A stretch of DNA of 64,000 nt from PHAA01 sp034927445 (lineage in GTDB: Bacteria; Bacillota; Syntrophomonadia; Syntrophomonadales; Syntrophomonadaceae). The notes under the pieces were generated by a model. That model searched no databases, had not been told where the DNA came from, and worked only from the letters and a program-made list of their open reading frames with translations. The position numbers and the translations under genes were made by a program. The stretch is from contig JAYFPZ010000007.1 of assembly GCA_034927445.1 (NCBI GenBank), forward strand, positions 62,001 through 126,000. The letters are read 5' to 3'. Of this stretch, positions 53,150 to 61,194 are shown in pieces. Numbering within the stretch: the first letter of the stretch is position 1; each line of letters begins with the position of its first letter.

Positions 53150-53552
53150 TCCCCTCCCACTGCCTGACCAAAATAGCTGCCGCCTTGCCGGTCAATTCTA
53201 CGCAAGCCCGGTTGCCAATGTTTTTTAGGGCAGGCTGCTTTTTTCTTATCACCCGGCAGCAGGTGGTGCCGAATTCCTCTTTAAAACGGTCATGCAAATC
53301 CTGGGCAAGTTTAGGGCCCCGTAAATGCTCCTGATATTGTTGGCGTAGGCCCGCTGCCATAACCATACCGACCAGAGCCCCACAGGTACACCCCCTGCCC
53401 ATCCCTCTGCCAAACATTGCCGCTGCCGCGATTATATCGTCATTGACCGGCATACTCCATACCCTGCCGGCAGCAATCAGTACTGCCTGGCAGCAGTTCC
53501 TGCCGGCTTTCATTTCTTCCCTGGCTATCTGCGATGCCTTTTGTTCTATCAT
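53139..53552 (-). CDS. C-GCAxxG-C-C family redox protein
   Basis: 137 residues with a conserved Cys pattern: NCCQAVL near residue 19, RGCTCGALVGM near 55, and TTCCRVIRKK near 97, plus a late Cys (NRACVELTGKAA). These proteins, found widely in anaerobes, are thought to bind Fe-S clusters or undergo redox chemistry. It overlaps the GT2 gene and abuts the flippase-like gene by one base. Confidence 0.8.
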   Translation of the reverse strand: MIEQKASQIAREEMKAGRNCCQAVLIAAGRVWSMPVNDDIIAAAAMFGRGMGRGCTCGALVGMVMAAGLRQQYQEHLRGPKLAQDLHDRFKEEFGTTCCRVIRKKQPALKNIGNRACVELTGKAAAILVRQWEGIDN

Positions 53553-54503
53553 TTATAAATTACTCTCCTCTTTACGGTAACTCCAAAAAGTCCATCCGCC
53601 GTAGAGACTGCAAAAGCTAACCAAAACTGCAAAAAGTATCGAGGAGGTAAAAGCCGTTTCGCGGGGGACGCTAAAACTGGCCAAAAGGCCCACATAAGCG
53701 CCTTCCCTTACCCCATAGCCATTGATTCCCACCGGCAGCATGGCCGCAACCGAGGTAATGGGTACAACAAACAGTATTTCCCCCCAACCCAGACTTGTAA
53801 TTCCCAGGGCCCTAAAAATAGAATAATTGACCCCTACAACTGCAAGTTGAAATACCACGGAGAGAAGCAAAACCGTCAATATAGCACCAGGATTGGCCTG
53901 CATACGCGATCCATGCAGGCTCATTCCCTGCAGGAAATCAATAATTCGTCCGTTCTTGGACGATAAAGATGCAGGCAGCTTTCCCCGGAATATAATCCCC
54001 AATAACAACAAGGTAATTATCACAAGACCTAATAAAAGCGTTAATGCCTGTCCATTTAAGCGCCCGGCCCAAAAACCTCCCGTGATACCCACTATGGCAA
54101 TGGCGGTGGTAGCCAGTATCCTCTCCACTACTACCGAGGCCACTGCCCCTGCATTATCCTGACCGGATTTTGCCACCCGGAAAATTCTGAAGGCATCTCC
54201 GCCAATACTTGAAGGCAAAAAGTTATTGAAAAATATGCCCGCCCAATATACACGCCATAATTCCGTCCACCTAAGATAAATCGTCTGCACATTTAACAGC
54301 AGCTTCCATTTACTTACGCTGACCACCATCGAAAATATAATCCATAAAATAGCTATAAAAATCCACACTGGCTGGGTGTGCAGCAAGATATCGGCTGTTT
54401 TGCGCCAATCAATGCTAAGCCCAAGCCACAACAACAGTAATATCGATACCGCCGCCTTGATCGCAACCTTCCAGTTTCCGGCAGGCTCCAATTTTTTCAT
54501 CAC
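53553..54503 (-). CDS. Flippase-like/lysylphosphatidylglycerol synthetase transmembrane-region protein
   Basis: 316 residues, about seven or eight hydrophobic segments. FFNNFLPSSIGGDAFRIFRVAKSG and the later VPITSVAAMLPVGINGYGVREGAYVGLL are the signature blocks of the UPF0104/MprF-N family. It is first in the leftward ArsS-cluster operon. It probably translocates a lipid-linked product, possibly an arsenic- or selenium-containing glycolipid, which is speculative. Confidence 0.83.
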   Translation of the reverse strand: MMKKLEPAGNWKVAIKAAVSILLLLWLGLSIDWRKTADILLHTQPVWIFIAILWIIFSMVVSVSKWKLLLNVQTIYLRWTELWRVYWAGIFFNNFLPSSIGGDAFRIFRVAKSGQDNAGAVASVVVERILATTAIAIVGITGGFWAGRLNGQALTLLLGLVIITLLLLGIIFRGKLPASLSSKNGRIIDFLQGMSLHGSRMQANPGAILTVLLLSVVFQLAVVGVNYSIFRALGITSLGWGEILFVVPITSVAAMLPVGINGYGVREGAYVGLLASFSVPRETAFTSSILFAVLVSFCSLYGGWTFWSYRKEESNL

Positions 54504-54905
54504 AACATTACTCCGCCTTATTCTTATCTGTATTTAGATTAATCGCCGTGGGCCCATATATAATTTGATGTTATTTTTTATATGCTAATCTGTTATGGGG
54601 TCCTAATTCAAACTGGTGTTATTGCTTGCTTGGCTGAAGAGAGTTGTATATATAAACTATTGTATCATTCATTATATCTGACAGATAATTTTCCCATCCA
54701 TAAATATTCTTACATGCGACCATGAAGCTCCCATTTAGCTTCACATCTCATTCATCCTGAATATAAGCTATACATTTTATTTATAGAAGCTCATTTTTTG
54801 ATAACTTCTAGTTATACTTATCGGGTTCTTTATCAAAAATATTATAATATATTACATAATACTATTTTATATGATAGCATAATATAAAAATCGGGGGGAT
54901 AGAAA
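54504..54905. other. 402-bp AT-rich divergent intergenic region
   Basis: Separates the leftward ArsS cluster from the rightward lipoprotein gene and must hold both promoters. Runs such as TATAATATATTACATAATAC near 54842 are -10-like. No repeat or gene seen. Confidence 0.5.
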
Positions 54906-55604
54906 ATGAAAAGATACGCTCAGATGATACTCATTGGTTTATTGGCATTAGGTTTGCTAGTTGCCGCCGGATGCGGGACTAAATCCGCCGAAAAAACGAC
55001 GTCTGATAATGCAGCTGCACCCGCTGCCGGTTCGTCTGAATCAGTCGACGGTCTAACCAAGGACAATCCCTTGAAGGTTAATCAAGCTGACAAGTCCGTT
55101 ACCTTTTTGGCTCAGGTCAACGGCAAGTATTTCCTGGAACCAACCCGTCACGGGGCCGTCTTTGCCGATGGTGCAAACGGTGAAAAGGCTATCTTCAGAG
55201 CTTTTGCCACCCCGGAAAATTTCTATAATGCTTTAACCGAAATTGGTGCCAAAGCCGGAGAAAACATGACCATGGAAAACAAGGATAAAACTAATGTTAG
55301 CGGTGACGCTTTTGATATCACGGTCAATTGGACCGGGGCGAAAAACGCGGTCAAGTTTGATCAAGCGGTTAAGGACAGCAACGGCAATCCAATTGATATT
55401 CGTTTTGGCGGCAACTTGAAAAATGCGCAGGAAAAGAAGACCGGCTGTCTGATTTGCCTGGACAGCTGCCCCGTCGGTATCACCAGTAATGCGGCTTATA
55501 AGTACGGCGCGGTGGAAAGCACAAAGGAAGTCGGTTTTACCGCTAATAAAGAGGTATTGCCGGCGGACGGGACTTATGTCGCTATAACCATGAAAATTAA
55601 ATAA
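54906..55604 (+). CDS. YdjY-domain lipoprotein with C-x2-C-x3-C motif
   Basis: 232 residues. Lipoprotein signal: MKRYAQMILIGLLALGLLVA then AAGC lipobox. A Thr/Ala/Ser-rich spacer leads to the YdjY domain (about 65-232) with TRHGAVFADG, FYNALTEIGAKAGENMTM, and the Cys motif TGCLICLDSCPVGITSNAAY. The domain is frequent in anaerobes near Fe-S and ferredoxin genes; function unknown. ATG after GGGGGGAT. Confidence 0.83.
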   Translation: MKRYAQMILIGLLALGLLVAAGCGTKSAEKTTSDNAAAPAAGSSESVDGLTKDNPLKVNQADKSVTFLAQVNGKYFLEPTRHGAVFADGANGEKAIFRAFATPENFYNALTEIGAKAGENMTMENKDKTNVSGDAFDITVNWTGAKNAVKFDQAVKDSNGNPIDIRFGGNLKNAQEKKTGCLICLDSCPVGITSNAAYKYGAVESTKEVGFTANKEVLPADGTYVAITMKIK

Positions 55605-55722
55605 TTCCATATAGAAAAACCGGATTGGTAAAATATTCATAGGGTACTGAATCCTGACCAGATTTAATACCCTATTTGTTTTGTTCAAATCCGGATGCAT
55701 TCTTAATGAAAGGATAGGTCTC

Positions 55723-56115
55723 ATGTTAAAAAAACTGGGCAAAAACTTGCTGCTGGGTTTTATAGTTGGATATGTATTTGCCATTTTATTGGGGCATTGG
55801 ACCTGGCTGCAAATGAGAGTAAATACAGCTTGGCTGGTTCCCCTGCTGGCTCTGCTGGTCGGTTTGGGGGGATTATTTAAACAGGGTGATTTTTCCAAGT
55901 TCTGGTTTTTAGGCGGCGAATCCCTAGTAATTCTGCTTTTACTGTATTTATACCATGATCCGCTAGCCTTTACCCTTATCCCGCCCATTATACTCCGGGA
56001 AGCTTTGGGCTTGCCTGCCCTTTCTATCTGGCAGGGCAACCTAATCCTCATATTATTACTGATTACCGGAAATATTCTCTGGTTTTGGCCTGCGGCGGCG
56101 CATACACGGGATTAA
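55723..56115 (+). CDS. Small hydrophobic membrane protein, unknown
   Basis: About 130 residues with four hydrophobic segments (near 8-25, 34-52, 60-80 and 105-125). I do not recognise the family. MLKKLGKNLLLGFIVGYVFA at the start with AAAGGA upstream supports ATG 55723. It is 118 bp behind the YdjY lipoprotein gene and could share its transcript, suggesting a common membrane role. Confidence 0.6.
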   Translation: MLKKLGKNLLLGFIVGYVFAILLGHWTWLQMRVNTAWLVPLLALLVGLGGLFKQGDFSKFWFLGGESLVILLLLYLYHDPLAFTLIPPIILREALGLPALSIWQGNLILILLLITGNILWFWPAAAHTRD

Positions 56116-56122
56116 TCCGGCT

Positions 56123-56368
56123 TTAATACGAAAATAGACGCGGACGACGCGGACTTATATGACTAATAAGAAATAGCTTCTTTGTCATCCTGAGTGCAAC
56201 GAAGCAACCTTTACTGTGAACGAAGTTCACATCAGTAGTGCCTGTAAGGTGGATCTCCTGCGAGGATAAAACAACTCCACCACCAGATCCTTCGCTGCGT
56301 TCAGGATAACAAAACCCAAACATTTTCATCGGTGGTTGCGGCCTCCGGCCATCGTGGTTAGTAAGAAT
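56123..56368 (+). repeat. Composite dispersed repeat, copy C
   Basis: The 42-bp module (56123-56163), then the palindromic module (GTCATCCTGAGTGCAACGAA ... GCGTTCAGGATAAC) and the same tail ACATTTTCATCGGTGGTTGC as copy B at 10099-10299. It differs mainly by a 47-bp insertion at 56205-56251. Confidence 0.8.
56205..56251 (+). repeat. 47-bp hairpin element, copy 2, inserted in the composite repeat
   Basis: CAACCTT ... ATCAGTAGTGCC ... GGTG, with hairpin GTGAAC-GAA-GTTCAC. It interrupts the GAAG/GATCTCC junction that is intact in copy B, so the boundaries are defined by comparison. The length and ends match the element at 5521-5567. Confidence 0.7.
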
Positions 56369-56497
56369 ATTCTTATCCCGGCTTCGTAGCTGAAGCAAAT
56401 TCCGAAGAAGTGAATATCACGGTTGACAGGTGTTTTTTCTTGCGTTAATCTATAGTATATCAATAGGATTAATAATGTTTGAGAGAGGTATGATACT

Positions 56498-57394
56498 ATG
56501 ACCGATACTGTTGTCGAAAAGGGTAATTTCGCTTTAAAAAGCGGGTTGGCCCAGATGCTCAAGGGCGGCGTCATCATGGACGTTACCACCCCGGAACAGG
56601 CCAAAATTGCAGAAGAAGCAGGGGCTTGCGCAGTAATGGCCCTGGAGCGGGTCCCGGCCGATATCCGCGCCGCCGGCGGGGTAGCCCGTATGGCTGACCC
56701 TACTATCATCCTGCGAATTATGGATGCGGTAACTATTCCAGTCATGGCCAAGTGCCGCATCGGCCATTTTGTCGAAGCCCGGATTCTGGAATCGCTGGGG
56801 ATTGATTATATTGACGAAAGCGAGGTATTAACCCCGGCGGATGAGCACTTTCATGTTTATAAACATGATTTTACGGTACCTTTTGTATGCGGCGCCCGCA
56901 ACCTGGGGGAGGCATTAAGGAGGATCGGCGAGGGAGCCGCCATGATCCGTACCAAGGGTGAGCCTGGCACCGGCAACGTGGTGGAAGCGGTTCGGCACAT
57001 GCGTCAAATCATGAGCGAAATTCGCCGTCTCCGCCTTCTACCCGCCGACGAACTGATGACCTTCGCCAAGGAATTACAGGCCCCTTACGAATTGGTGGTT
57101 GAGGTTGCGTCTGCCGGCCGTTTACCGGTGGTAAATTTTTCCGCCGGAGGCATTGCCACCCCGGCCGACGCAGCTCTGATGATGCAGCTGGGGGCGGATG
57201 GAAATTTCGTGGGTTCGGGCATATTTAAATCCAGTGATCCCATCAAAAGAGCCCGGGCAATTGTAGCCGCCACTACCTATTTTAACGATTTCAAGGTTTT
57301 GGCGGAGGTTTCGAGGGATCTGGGGGAGGCTATGCCCGGACTGGACATTAAAACCATTGTTCCGGAAGAGCGCATGCAGGATCGAGGCTGGTAA
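56498..57394 (+). CDS. pdxS: Pyridoxal 5'-phosphate synthase, PdxS subunit
   Basis: 298 residues. Highly conserved: LAQMLKGGVIMDVTTPEQAK, the substrate lysine in VMAKCRIGHFVEA, RTKGEPGTGNVVEAV and the C-terminal FSAGGIATPADAALMMQLGA. It makes PLP from ribose 5-phosphate, glyceraldehyde 3-phosphate and ammonia from PdxT. The usual pdxT partner does not follow; an inverted-repeat element and convergent genes do. TTGACA upstream near 56432 may be its promoter. Confidence 0.96.
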   Translation: MTDTVVEKGNFALKSGLAQMLKGGVIMDVTTPEQAKIAEEAGACAVMALERVPADIRAAGGVARMADPTIILRIMDAVTIPVMAKCRIGHFVEARILESLGIDYIDESEVLTPADEHFHVYKHDFTVPFVCGARNLGEALRRIGEGAAMIRTKGEPGTGNVVEAVRHMRQIMSEIRRLRLLPADELMTFAKELQAPYELVVEVASAGRLPVVNFSAGGIATPADAALMMQLGADGNFVGSGIFKSSDPIKRARAIVAATTYFNDFKVLAEVSRDLGEAMPGLDIKTIVPEERMQDRGW

Positions 57395-57423
57395 TAATTG
57401 CCCCAGAGGCACGGGCAAAAAAC

Positions 57424-57586
57424 CGTTCGAGACTACTGAAAAAGTCTCTTAAATCGTCATGCCGAGTGTTAGCGAAGCATCTTACAATCATATAAATGCC
57501 AACTATACGGTATTGTTGATAGGATCTTTCGTCGCCTTCGGCTCCTCAGGATGACAAAGCCTGTACTTTTTCAGTGGTCTCGAACC
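57424..57586. repeat. 163-bp palindromic repeat element
   Basis: GTTCGAGACTACTGAAAAAGT near 57424 is complementary, with one mismatch, to ACTTTTTCAGTGGTCTCGAAC at 57565-57585. Inside are GTCATGCCGAGTGTTAGCGAA and CTCCTCAGGATGACAAAGC, related to the palindromic module of the composite repeats. MITE-like; it may also end transcription of the flanking convergent genes. Confidence 0.75.
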
Positions 57587-57662
57587 GTCCCCATATCTGC
57601 CTAGTTGAATCCGAATCATTCATTGGCATGACGCCCTGTTTGAAGCACGGGGCACCATATAT

Positions 57663-58538
57663 TTATATAATCAATTCTCCATCACTGGATGTAATTAATC
57701 TATACAATTCGGGCCGGCGGTCCCGGAATATTCCCCATTCTATTCTTTGCCGGGCCAATTGATCCAAATCAAATTCAGCCAGCCATATCCCTTCTTCGGT
57801 CCGGTTGGCTTCGGCGAGTTTGTCGCCCTGGGGGCCGGTAATGAAGGAAGAACCATAAAAAGTAATATGGGAGTCCTCATCCGCCTCAACCCCGACCCGA
57901 TTGGACGCCAGCACCGGAACCAGGTTGGCTGCAGCATGGCCCCGCATACAGGTCTGCCAGTGATCGCGCGAATCTATGGTATTATCCTCCGGCTCTGACC
58001 CGATAGCGGTTGGATAGAGCAGCATTTCCGCTCCCATCAAGGTCATGCAGCGGGCGGCCTCCGGATACCACTGGTCCCAGCAAATTCCCACTCCGATTTT
58101 GCCGTAACGGGTATTCCAGACGCGAAACCCGGTGTCGCCCGGATTAAAGTAGAATTTTTCTTCGTAACCGGGTCCATCCGGGATATGGCTTTTGCGGTAC
58201 ACCCCCAGGACCTCTCCGCCGGCATCGATCACCGCTACAGAATTATAATGGGCATAGTTTTTTTTCTCAAAAAAACTGATGGGCAAGACAATTTCAAGCT
58301 CCTGAGCCAACCTGCGAAAATGGTTGACCGCCTGATTGGATTCCAGCTCGGCCGCATAGGTGAAATGTTCAGCTTTTTCCCTCTGGCAGAAGTAGGGGGT
58401 CTCAAACAGTTCTTGCAGCAGGATGATTTGCGCCCCCTGACCGGCTGCTTTTCTTACCAGTACTTCAGCTTTGCCGATATTTTCTTGGATTTCTGCGGAA
58501 CAGCTCATTTGTGTAACCGCTGCGATTACCTTTCTCAC
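57663..58538 (-). CDS. aguB: N-carbamoylputrescine amidase
   Basis: 291 residues of the nitrilase superfamily. Catalytic triad: Glu in ILLQELFETPYF, Lys in YRKSHIPDGPGYEEKFYF and Cys in IGVGICWDQWYPEAAR. It converts N-carbamoylputrescine to putrescine, CO2 and ammonia. It is 22 bp downstream of agmatine deiminase, giving the full agmatine-to-putrescine route. Confidence 0.93.
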   Translation of the reverse strand: MRKVIAAVTQMSCSAEIQENIGKAEVLVRKAAGQGAQIILLQELFETPYFCQREKAEHFTYAAELESNQAVNHFRRLAQELEIVLPISFFEKKNYAHYNSVAVIDAGGEVLGVYRKSHIPDGPGYEEKFYFNPGDTGFRVWNTRYGKIGVGICWDQWYPEAARCMTLMGAEMLLYPTAIGSEPEDNTIDSRDHWQTCMRGHAAANLVPVLASNRVGVEADEDSHITFYGSSFITGPQGDKLAEANRTEEGIWLAEFDLDQLARQRIEWGIFRDRRPELYRLITSSDGELII

Positions 58539-58560
58539 CTGATTCCTCCATCTTTAAAAG

Positions 58561-59595
58561 TTATTTGATAATTCCAGCCGGCATTTGCTGGGTTATACAG
58601 TGAACGTTACCACCCTCCCGTACGATTGTCATACCGTTGACCGTGCGTATTCTTCTATTGGGGAAAGCTGCACTCAGCGCCGCCATGGCCTGACGGTCGG
58701 TTTCCTGGGCATTTTCGCCGAAAACCGGAAGAATCAGACCGCCATTGACAAAATAAAAATTTAGATAACTCAGGGTTAAACGACTGTGGTTGTAATTCAT
58801 CCGAGGCGGCTGGGAAATACTGATAATTTCCAGTTCTCTGCCCCGGGCATCCCTGCTGGTTTGAAGAATCCGCATATTTTCCTGGGTTATATCATAATTT
58901 TCATCGGCGGGGTCGTCGCAGATTTGTATTATGATTTTTCCGGGTGCGGCAAAACAAGCTATATTATCGACATGACCGTCGGTCTCATCTCCACTTAAGC
59001 CTCTATTCAACCAGATTATCTTTTTAACGCCCAAGTATTGGCTTAAGGTTTCTTCTATAATTTCACGTTTTAATTCAGGGTTGCGGTTGGGATTTAACAA
59101 ACACTCTTCCGTGGTAAGCATCGTTCCCTCCCCATCCACGTGAATGGAACCGCCTTCCATAACCAGGGGGGCGTTAAAACATCTGACCCCCATACGCTTC
59201 AGAATATGAGGCGCAACCTCCTCATCCAGATCCCAGGGGCTGTATTTGCCTCCCCAGGCATTAAAATGCCAGTTTATCCCGGCCAGAATACCCCTTTCAG
59301 TGCGGACAAAAGTCGGTCCATTGTCCCGCAGCCAGGCATCATTATGTTTTATCGGCAAATAATCCATATTGGCAGTCGTTATATAGCGGTTTGCAATTTT
59401 GTCATCCCCGGGATTAACGATTACCGTAACCTGTTCAAATTCCGCCACCGCGTCAATTATCTCAGCGTATCCCCGGCAGACATCCTCGTAATCTTCGGGA
59501 TAACACATTGATTCCCGCACCGGCCAGGAAATAAAGGTCCTCTGGTGGGAAGACCATTCGGCCGGCATTTTATAGTTTAACTCTTGTGAGTACAA
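58561..59595 (-). CDS. aguA: Agmatine deiminase
   Basis: 344 residues of the peptidyl-arginine deiminase-like family. MPAEWSSHQRTFISWPVRES at the N-terminus, WLRDNGPTFV, FNAWGGKYSPWDLD, VMEGGSIHVDGEGT, DGHVDNIACF and the catalytic Cys near the end in REGGNVHCITQQMP. It hydrolyses agmatine to carbamoylputrescine and ammonia. The start seems to be TTG 59595 with AGGAG upstream; the next ATG is at 59568. Confidence 0.93.
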   Translation of the reverse strand: MYSQELNYKMPAEWSSHQRTFISWPVRESMCYPEDYEDVCRGYAEIIDAVAEFEQVTVIVNPGDDKIANRYITTANMDYLPIKHNDAWLRDNGPTFVRTERGILAGINWHFNAWGGKYSPWDLDEEVAPHILKRMGVRCFNAPLVMEGGSIHVDGEGTMLTTEECLLNPNRNPELKREIIEETLSQYLGVKKIIWLNRGLSGDETDGHVDNIACFAAPGKIIIQICDDPADENYDITQENMRILQTSRDARGRELEIISISQPPRMNYNHSRLTLSYLNFYFVNGGLILPVFGENAQETDRQAMAALSAAFPNRRIRTVNGMTIVREGGNVHCITQQMPAGIIK

Positions 59596-59771
59596 GGTCT
59601 ACCTCTCCTATCGCGTTTTTTATTCTGATTGACTTCATGATATACCAAATGCCGGCCGATCTCAAACTTTAAAAACAGAGCTATAGCGCCTTCCCCCTTT
59701 ATCTTTTATACTTGATTGGGCTAAACTAAACATGGATTAATTATTACTAGAAAACCAAATAGGGAGGAAAT

Positions 59772-60584
59772 ATGCTCTACGAATTCTCAAGAACCGAATT
59801 GTTAATCGGCCGGGAGGCCATGGACAAACTTGCGCACAGCACCGTCGCTGTTTTCGGAATCGGCGGGGTTGGCACCTTCGCGGCGGAGGGGTTGGCAAGG
59901 TCAGGAATTGGCCAATTGGTGCTGATCGACGATGACTTGATATGTTTGACCAATATCAACCGGCAGATTCACGCCACGCGGAAGACTGTAGGCAAGCCCA
60001 AGGTCGAGGTCATGAAGGATAGAATTTTGGAAATCAATCCGAGAATCCAAGTAACGGCTCAGCAGACCTTTTATACCCCGGAAAAGGCAGATGAGCTGGT
60101 GACAGCGGATTATGATTATATAATCGACGCCATTGATACCGTGACCGCCAAAATTGACCTGATCGTAAATGCCAAGAAGCTTAATATCCCCATTATCAGC
60201 TGTATGGGGGCCGGCAATAAACTAGATCCGACCCGGTTTGAAATTGCTGATATTTATGCTACCTCAGTGTGTCCCCTGGCCAAGGTTATGCGCCGGGAGC
60301 TGCGTAAAAGAGGAATTGCCGATCTGAAAGTGGTTTATTCCCGGGAGGAACCGATAATACCGGAGGAAAATGAGGAAGTCAGCTGCCGGACCAACTGTAT
60401 CTGCCCCCGGGAAGCCAGCCGGACCTGCGCCATCCGGCGCTCCATCCCGGGCAGTATAGCCTTTGTACCTTCGGTAGCCGGTATGATCCTGGCCAGTGAA
60501 GTGGTCAAGGACTTAATAAAAATAAAACCGGTACCGGGTAAGCAGTCCGGGGAACCGCAGAATGGTTTTATAAGCCTGGAATAA
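59772..60584 (+). CDS. tcdA: tRNA threonylcarbamoyladenosine dehydratase (TcdA)
   Basis: 270 residues of the E1-like ThiF family. Nucleotide loop VAVFGIGGVGTFAAEGLARSG, DDDLICLTNINRQIHATR, IDAIDTVTAKIDLI, and SCMGAGNKLDPTRFE identify TcdA/CsdL. It makes the cyclic ct6A form at tRNA position 37 using ATP. GGGAGG precedes ATG 59772. Confidence 0.93.
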   Translation: MLYEFSRTELLIGREAMDKLAHSTVAVFGIGGVGTFAAEGLARSGIGQLVLIDDDLICLTNINRQIHATRKTVGKPKVEVMKDRILEINPRIQVTAQQTFYTPEKADELVTADYDYIIDAIDTVTAKIDLIVNAKKLNIPIISCMGAGNKLDPTRFEIADIYATSVCPLAKVMRRELRKRGIADLKVVYSREEPIIPEENEEVSCRTNCICPREASRTCAIRRSIPGSIAFVPSVAGMILASEVVKDLIKIKPVPGKQSGEPQNGFISLE

Positions 60585-60596
60585 GCTTTTAAATGG

Positions 60597-60626
60597 TTTT
60601 GAGGCGGGCTATAGCCCGCCTCAAAA
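60597..60626. terminator. Perfect bidirectional terminator
   Basis: TTTTGAGGCGGGCTA followed by its exact complement TAGCCCGCCTCAAAA. It has A- and T-runs on both sides and serves the convergent tcdA and small Cys protein genes. Confidence 0.92.
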
Positions 60627-60639
60627 TCATGAATTCTCT

Positions 60640-60816
60640 TTACAGTTGATCATAGGCACTCTGGCAGTGGCTGATACAATCGTTGATTGCTTGCGTGGCA
60701 CGGTTCAATTCATCTTTGCATCTGGTATTCTGAACGCTCTGGCTCAGACTCCTAAGCTCGGACAGGGAGTTGTTGCAGTCAGATATGCAGGCTTCAAGCA
60801 TTGATTTAGGATTCAC
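60640..60816 (-). CDS. Small Cys-rich helical protein (58 residues), possibly metal-binding
   Basis: An open frame too short for routine calling starts at GTG 60816 with GGAGGTG upstream and ends at 60642, 14 bp before the shared terminator. It reads MNPKSMLEACISDCNNSLSE at the start and later ATQAINDCISHCQSAYDQL. Cysteines at 10 and 14, and 47 and 51, are i/i+4 pairs on predicted helices, with one more at 33, resembling Cys-lined four-helix copper-binding proteins in miniature. It lies next to a copper/cupredoxin gene. Metal binding is inference. Confidence 0.68.
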   Translation of the reverse strand: MNPKSMLEACISDCNNSLSELRSLSQSVQNTRCKDELNRATQAINDCISHCQSAYDQL

Positions 60817-60841
60817 CCATATTCACCTCCTCCCTCCATCG

Positions 60842-61194
60842 ACTTAATTAAGAATTTACTCGGTGCTTTGATGACACTCATCGTTTCAGGTGTTTGATCC
60901 GCCTGTAGCAAAGGTCATCCGTTCTGCGCCAGTTATATCATGCCCTTTTAATAAAATGGCTTATTCATTCCCGAAGTTTTCCATTTTTTACCCGTAATAA
61001 ATAAACCACCGGCCCTGTTTACTTGTTGGCTTAACGGTTGGATAAGGAACGGGGGTTAAAGCTGCCGTATTTTGACGATAACCGTATAGTTTATACTACT
61101 TCTATCTTCATAACATCTTCACATAAAATCATTATTATAAGCTTATTATTTGACTGAACCGACTGGGTAATCATCGGTCGTAAGGAGGATCAGG
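60842..61194. other. 353-bp intergenic region upstream of the HMA fusion
   Basis: No gene seen. AT-rich sequence near 61085-61150 (TATAGTTTATACTACTTC) probably holds the promoter of the downstream gene, which has TAAGGAGG before its GTG. Confidence 0.45.

Noticed and set aside
56123..57586. CRISPR array
   Set aside because: The repeats here are single palindromic modules with irregular spacing, not regular direct repeats with spacers, and no cas genes are present.
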